NCBI GenBank assembly: GCA_017408625.1
Contig: JAFQUG010000291.1
Location: forward strand, 1 to 9,419
From: Clostridia bacterium
Lineage (GTDB): Bacteria > Bacillota_A > Clostridia > Oscillospirales > CAG-272
DNA length: 9,419 nt
Direction of reading: 5' to 3'
Below, in pieces: positions 5,791 to 9,419 of this stretch (its first letter is position 1; each line of letters starts with the position of its first letter). The notes under the pieces are model-generated. The model had not been told where the DNA came from, did not search any database, and saw nothing but the letters and a program-made list of their open reading frames with translations. Both the position numbers and the translations under genes were made by a program.

Positions 5791-7224
5791 TTATGCATTC
5801 AAACGTCGTTTTATCATATCATAAATCTCTTCCAGGCGCATGCCTCTGCTTGCCTTGAGCAGCAGTGCATCCTTTTCTTGCAGCATTGAGCAAAGCGTTT
5901 GGGCCGCCTGCTGCTTTGCGTCCGGGCCTGTATATGCGTATACCTCGCATCCGCCCTTTGCCCGCGCACCGCTTGCAATATGCGCGCCAAGCTCGCCAAC
6001 CGTGATCAGCACGTCAAGCATCCCGGCGGCGTGTGCACCGATCTGCTCGTGCAGTTGTCCGGTGGTTTTTCCGAGCTCCAGCATGTCTCCAAGAAGTGCA
6101 ATGCGTCTGCCGTCCACCTTCAGCTCACCCAGCGTTTGCAGTGCGGCTCTCATGGACTCGGGGCTTGCGTTATAGCAATCGCACAGCAGCGTCACGCCAC
6201 CCATCTGCTCGATCTGCTGACGCATGGGTGCGCCCTTGTAATCCAGAATACCCGCGCGGATCTGCGCATCGGACAGGTGAAAGATCTTTCCCGTCACAGC
6301 CGCAAACATGGCAGCCATGACCATATGCTTCCCAAGCGCAGGCACACGCACGTCCGTGCGCACCTCGTGCTTGGTGTGAAGGTCGAATACCGTGTATCCG
6401 TCTTCTGTATATCGAATGTTTTGTGCGCGCACGTCGGCATTCGGATTGTCAATGCCGATATAGACCGTATGTCTGCCCTCTGCTCTCTTACCCGCCAGTA
6501 ACGGCTCGTCTGCGTTGAGCAGCAAAAATCCACCTTGACGCAATCCGTCTGCAACCTCAAGCTTGGCAGCGGCAATATTCTCGCGCGTACCTAAGTATTC
6601 CAGATGCGAGCTTCCCACGTTGGTGATCATGGCTACAAAGGGGCAAGCCGTACGGCTCATACGCGAGATCTCTCCGCGCGCACTCATGCCCATCTCCAGC
6701 ACGGCTGCGCGATGGTGTGCGCCGGCCTGCATCAGCGACATGGGCATGCCGATCTCACTGTTGAAGTTGCCCTCAGCCGCGTACAGATTCAGCTCGCGAC
6801 GCAAAACCGCAGCCACCATTTCCTTGGTAGTGGTCTTGCCCACGCTGCCTGTCACGGCAACCGTTTTCATGGGGTCGTTTTGCCCGAACTTTTCAATCCT
6901 GTAGCTTTTAGCAAGCTGACAAAAGGCCGCTACACTGTCCTCTACCACAGCTGCACCCACCGTGCGGGCACAGATATCGTGCGGCACGTACTCGCAAAGA
7001 ATACATCTGCATCCCGCTTCGATGACCTGCCCGATATAGTCGTGTCCGTCCACGCGTTCACCGCGAATGGCCACGAACATGGTATCCTTATCCGCTTCTC
7101 TGGAGTCGGTACAGATATATGAAAACTCCACGCCTGCACTGCCCGTAAAATCGTACAGCTCGCCACCGCAATACGCCGCAGCCTGCGCCAGATTCATGGG
7201 CTGCATGCCAAGCTTGATCTTCAT
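5791..7224 (-). CDS. murF: UDP-MurNAc-tripeptide--D-alanyl-D-alanine ligase MurF
   Basis: MurF joins D-Ala-D-Ala to the UDP-MurNAc tripeptide with ATP, the last cytoplasmic step before the membrane. Its 477 residues are slightly longer than E. coli MurF (452). Motifs in order: CTDSREADKDTMFVAIRG (38-55), ATP loop VTGSVGKTTTK (124-134), GNFNSEIGMP (152-161), EMGMSARGEI (177-186), ITNVGSSHLEYLGTRENIAAAK (200-221, with K221 the likely carbamylated lysine), DCYNASPESM (349-358), GDMLELG (379-385) and a C-terminal LKASRGM (456-462). Relatives such as E. coli MurF have KGSR at the last site, so the Gly-to-Ala change is a small oddity. The SD AAGGAG (7236-7241) sits inside the last codons of murE, 11 nt before the ATG, a slightly long spacing that suggests coupling to murE translation. 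mraY starts 15 bp downstream. Confidence 0.96.
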   Translation of the reverse strand: MKIKLGMQPMNLAQAAAYCGGELYDFTGSAGVEFSYICTDSREADKDTMFVAIRGERVDGHDYIGQVIEAGCRCILCEYVPHDICARTVGAAVVEDSVAAFCQLAKSYRIEKFGQNDPMKTVAVTGSVGKTTTKEMVAAVLRRELNLYAAEGNFNSEIGMPMSLMQAGAHHRAAVLEMGMSARGEISRMSRTACPFVAMITNVGSSHLEYLGTRENIAAAKLEVADGLRQGGFLLLNADEPLLAGKRAEGRHTVYIGIDNPNADVRAQNIRYTEDGYTVFDLHTKHEVRTDVRVPALGKHMVMAAMFAAVTGKIFHLSDAQIRAGILDYKGAPMRQQIEQMGGVTLLCDCYNASPESMRAALQTLGELKVDGRRIALLGDMLELGKTTGQLHEQIGAHAAGMLDVLITVGELGAHIASGARAKGGCEVYAYTGPDAKQQAAQTLCSMLQEKDALLLKASRGMRLEEIYDMIKRRLNA

Positions 7225-7230
7225 ATCCGC

Positions 7231-8748
7231 TCACTCTCCTTGATCCGTTTGTTCTTGTACGTTCTTTTTATACTGTGCGACCGCCTCTGTGACGATCTGC
7301 TTTTCATCAAACCAATGTCGCCCGTTTTGTGTGATCTCGTAGGTTTCGTGCCCCTTACCCGCAAGCAGGATCACGTCGCCGCGCCTTGCATGTGCGATCA
7401 CGTGGCGGATCGCCTCGTGTCTGCTCTGAATGACGCGATAGTGGGCTCTGCGATCCACACCCTTTAATATGTCTGCAATGATATCCGCCGTTTGCTCGGT
7501 GCGGCTGTTATCTGCCGTGATCACCGTATAGTCGGCCATGCGAGTTGCCACCCGCCCCATCAGTGCACGCTTGCCCTTGTCCCGATCTCCGCCGCAACCA
7601 AATACCAGCACCACTCTTTGCGACCGTTTTTTTAGCCGATGCACTGTACGCAAAAGGCTCTCCAATGCATCCGGCGTGTGTGCATAATCGATCAGCACCG
7701 AAAACTCCACGTCAGCCGGCAGCGGGATCCGCTCCATTCTGCCCGGAATCGGCTGCACAGTCTGCATACCGTCCTTGATCCTTTGCGCCTTGACACCGAG
7801 CAGCAATGCCGCAGCTGCGGCTTCTACCGTATTGATCACGGCAAACTGTCCGCTCATGCCGCAGCTAACGCGTACTCGCGCGTTTGGCGAAACCAGACTG
7901 TATCGCGTGCCCGAAAAGCTCGTGCTGATCTCCTCGGGATAAAAATCCGTTCCCTTGCTCCTTGCAGAGCAGGAAAAAACTCCGTCTGACCGAGCAGTAT
8001 ACAGCGTGGCCAACAATGCGTCATCCATGTTGAGCAGCACGCGTTTGCTTTGATCCATCAGCTTTTTCTTGGCTGCAAAGTATGCCTCGGGACTGCCGTG
8101 ATAATCCAAATGATCCCGCGTGACGTTGGTAAAAATCCCAAGATCAAAGCAGATCGGTGCGCATCGCGCCTGATCCAGTGCGTGCGAGGTGACCTCCATG
8201 ACCACGATCTGTGTGCCCTGCTCCGCCATTTTAGCAAGCATGGGATACAGCTCGAGGGGCTCGGGAGTGGTCATATTGGCAGTAGTTGTCTCGTTTTTGG
8301 GAAAGCTCCCCGAAGGCCCTTCGCACTTGACAGTACCGACCAGTGCGCACGGTATATGCGCGTATTTCAAAAGCTCGTAAAGCGTCCAGGCAACCGAGGT
8401 CTTACCGTTGGTACCCGTCACGCCCACAAATCGCATCTTGCCCGAGGGCTTGCCGCACCACGCGTCCGCAAGGTGTGCCAAGGCCGCTCTTGTATCGGGC
8501 ACACGCACAGTGCGCAGCCCGTCCGGGACGTCTCCCGCAAAATCCTGTGCCACAACTGCGGCGCACGCGCCGCGGTGGGCTACAGCCTGCAAAAAGGTGT
8601 GGCCGTCTGCATTTCTCCCCTTCAGGCAGACAAACAGCTCTCCCTTGGCAAGCCTTGTTGAATCGATGCAAATACCCGCAACACGGATCTGCTCTGCACC
8701 CGCAGGAGCTTGTATTCCCGCTGTTTCCAATAAATCCGAAAGAATCAT
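7231..8748 (-). CDS. murE: UDP-N-acetylmuramoyl-L-alanyl-D-glutamate ligase MurE, probably meso-diaminopimelate adding
   Basis: This cytoplasmic Mur ligase adds the third stem-peptide residue to UDP-MurNAc-L-Ala-D-Glu using ATP. Its 505 residues are close to the family norm of about 490-500. Visible marks are an N-terminal UDP-binding domain with DSTRLAKGELFVCLKG (29-44), the ATP loop GTNGKT (112-117), EVTSHALDQ (185-193), TNVTRDHLDYHG (207-218), the likely carbamylated lysine in the AAK segment (K227), DYAHTPDAL (354-362), VFGCGGDRDKGKR (382-394) and GKGHETY (464-470). The amino-acid selectivity site reads DNSR (413-416) where DAP-type enzymes usually have DNPR. Asn and Arg, which contact meso-DAP, are kept, as are G464 and E468, so DAP remains the likely substrate. 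The ATG start has GGAGG at 8754-8758, 5 nt upstream. A 56 bp gap follows the PBP gene, and murF begins 6 bp after this stop. Confidence 0.97.
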   Translation of the reverse strand: MILSDLLETAGIQAPAGAEQIRVAGICIDSTRLAKGELFVCLKGRNADGHTFLQAVAHRGACAAVVAQDFAGDVPDGLRTVRVPDTRAALAHLADAWCGKPSGKMRFVGVTGTNGKTSVAWTLYELLKYAHIPCALVGTVKCEGPSGSFPKNETTTANMTTPEPLELYPMLAKMAEQGTQIVVMEVTSHALDQARCAPICFDLGIFTNVTRDHLDYHGSPEAYFAAKKKLMDQSKRVLLNMDDALLATLYTARSDGVFSCSARSKGTDFYPEEISTSFSGTRYSLVSPNARVRVSCGMSGQFAVINTVEAAAAALLLGVKAQRIKDGMQTVQPIPGRMERIPLPADVEFSVLIDYAHTPDALESLLRTVHRLKKRSQRVVLVFGCGGDRDKGKRALMGRVATRMADYTVITADNSRTEQTADIIADILKGVDRRAHYRVIQSRHEAIRHVIAHARRGDVILLAGKGHETYEITQNGRHWFDEKQIVTEAVAQYKKNVQEQTDQGE

Positions 8749-8804
8749 GAAAGCCTCCGAAATTGTTTCTCTTTTGGCTTCCTGTTTTTTATATTTCCTT
8801 TTTT

Positions 8805-9419
8805 TTAGTTGCCCGCCTCGGGCAGACCCTCGTTCTCTACGTCATCCGCCACATTTTCGTCTCTGAAGTAGACTGTAACGGTCGTCCCGATCTTGACCTC
8901 GGTTCCGGGTTCGATCGACTGCGAATACACCGTAGCAGCTGTGCCGCTCATGTAATTATACGTACCCGAGATCTTGATATTCAGATTGCTGTTTGCCAGC
9001 AGCTGGCTGGCTGCCACTGCGGTCTTGCCGGTAAGATCCGGCACCTTGACCGTTTTTTCTTCCATTTTACGCTCGGTGTATACGATCAGCACCGCGCTTT
9101 CCTTTTCCACAAGCGTGCCCGCTGCAGGAGACTGCGCGTAGATCAGATCGCCGTCACCGATCACCTTAAGCTCAAAGCCAACGCTCTCGGCATAGCCGCG
9201 CGCCGCATCGACCGACCACCATTCCACGCCGGGGGTCTTGACCGCCATCTTTTCAAGCTCTGCATCGGTATAAACTGCTTCTACACCGAGATAAGGCAGA
9301 ATGGTCTCCATCACGTTTGCAACGTAAGGAGCCGCCACAACAGAGCCGTACAGTGTACCCTGAGTAGGCTGGTCTACCATGATCAGCGTAATGTATTGGG
9401 GATCGTCCGCGGGAGCGTA
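8805..9419 (-). CDS. Class B penicillin-binding protein, C-terminal part with two PASTA repeats (PBP2B/PBP2x/SpoVD type); 5' end outside window
   Basis: The window keeps only the last 204 residues; the frame stays open to the edge, so the true start is off-window, and the ATG at 9380 is internal. The first 55 or so visible residues match the end of a transpeptidase domain (YAPADDPQYITLIMVDQP, then YGSVVAAP and LPYLGVE). Two PASTA repeats follow, at roughly visible residues 59-116 and 124-186 (the second opening KVPDLTGKTAVAASQLL), then an acidic tail. The protein ends with TAA. Class B PBPs cross-link peptidoglycan outside the membrane, paired with a SEDS glycosyltransferase; the partner here is plausibly the FtsW encoded four genes downstream. 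The catalytic SxxK, SxN and KTG motifs are not in view. Two PASTA repeats favour a vegetative division PBP (PBP2x/PBP2B), but a sporulation SpoVD role cannot be excluded, so no symbol is given. Confidence 0.9.
   Translation of the reverse strand, partial: YAPADDPQYITLIMVDQPTQGTLYGSVVAAPYVANVMETILPYLGVEAVYTDAELEKMAVKTPGVEWWSVDAARGYAESVGFELKVIGDGDLIYAQSPAAGTLVEKESAVLIVYTERKMEEKTVKVPDLTGKTAVAASQLLANSNLNIKISGTYNYMSGTAATVYSQSIEPGTEVKIGTTVTVYFRDENVADDVENEGLPEAGN

Noticed and set aside
1..9419. Mobile elements, CRISPR arrays, tRNA or rRNA genes, defence or toxin genes
   Set aside because: None seen on either strand; the window is almost fully covered by eight dcw genes.

Overview
This window carries part of a division and cell wall (dcw) cluster. 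All genes lie on the minus strand, so transcription runs from high to low coordinates. In that direction they are: the 3' end of a PASTA-containing class B penicillin-binding protein (PBP2B/PBP2x/SpoVD type), murE, murF, mraY, ftsW (SEDS family), murG, divIB/ftsQ, then a gap of about 220 bp, then ftsZ. Every protein was identified by its family motifs. The long open frames on the plus strand are codon-bias shadows.

The organism looks like a Bacillota (Firmicutes) member, most likely of class Clostridia. Reasons: the PBP has two C-terminal PASTA repeats; divIB is of the Firmicutes type with a large extracytoplasmic domain; the order murE-murF-mraY-ftsW-murG-divIB-ftsZ is clostridial in style; and Shine-Dalgarno sites are strong and purine-rich at every gene. 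Base composition is moderate by eye except in the AT-rich gap before ftsZ. I cannot name a genus.

Layout: 8805-9419 is the PBP tail, cut by the window edge. A 56 bp gap separates it from murE (7231-8748). murF (5791-7224), mraY (4732-5775), ftsW (3408-4694), murG (2255-3394) and divIB (1347-2258) follow with junctions from a 4 bp overlap to a 37 bp gap, as expected for one polycistronic unit. The 1129-1346 gap holds two overlapping vegetative-type promoters with 17 bp spacers, three 13 bp imperfect tandem repeats upstream of them, and a leader of about 90-100 nt with two small hairpins. ftsZ (22-1128) can therefore be expressed separately from the upstream operon.

The gene set forms one pathway. 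MurE adds residue 3 and MurF adds D-Ala-D-Ala to the UDP-MurNAc peptide in the cytoplasm. MraY transfers it to undecaprenyl phosphate (lipid I) and MurG adds GlcNAc (lipid II). FtsW polymerises glycan with its cognate PBP as transpeptidase. DivIB stabilises the septal complex and FtsZ organises it. No murD lies between mraY and ftsW, and no ftsA precedes ftsZ.

I found no undescribed system. The points most worth checking are the TGTCG-type repeats before ftsZ (resembling Spo0A boxes), an FtsZ C-terminus without the usual IPxFLR-like peptide, a DNSR rather than DNPR signature in MurE, and a long cytoplasmic N-terminus on a GTG-started FtsW.
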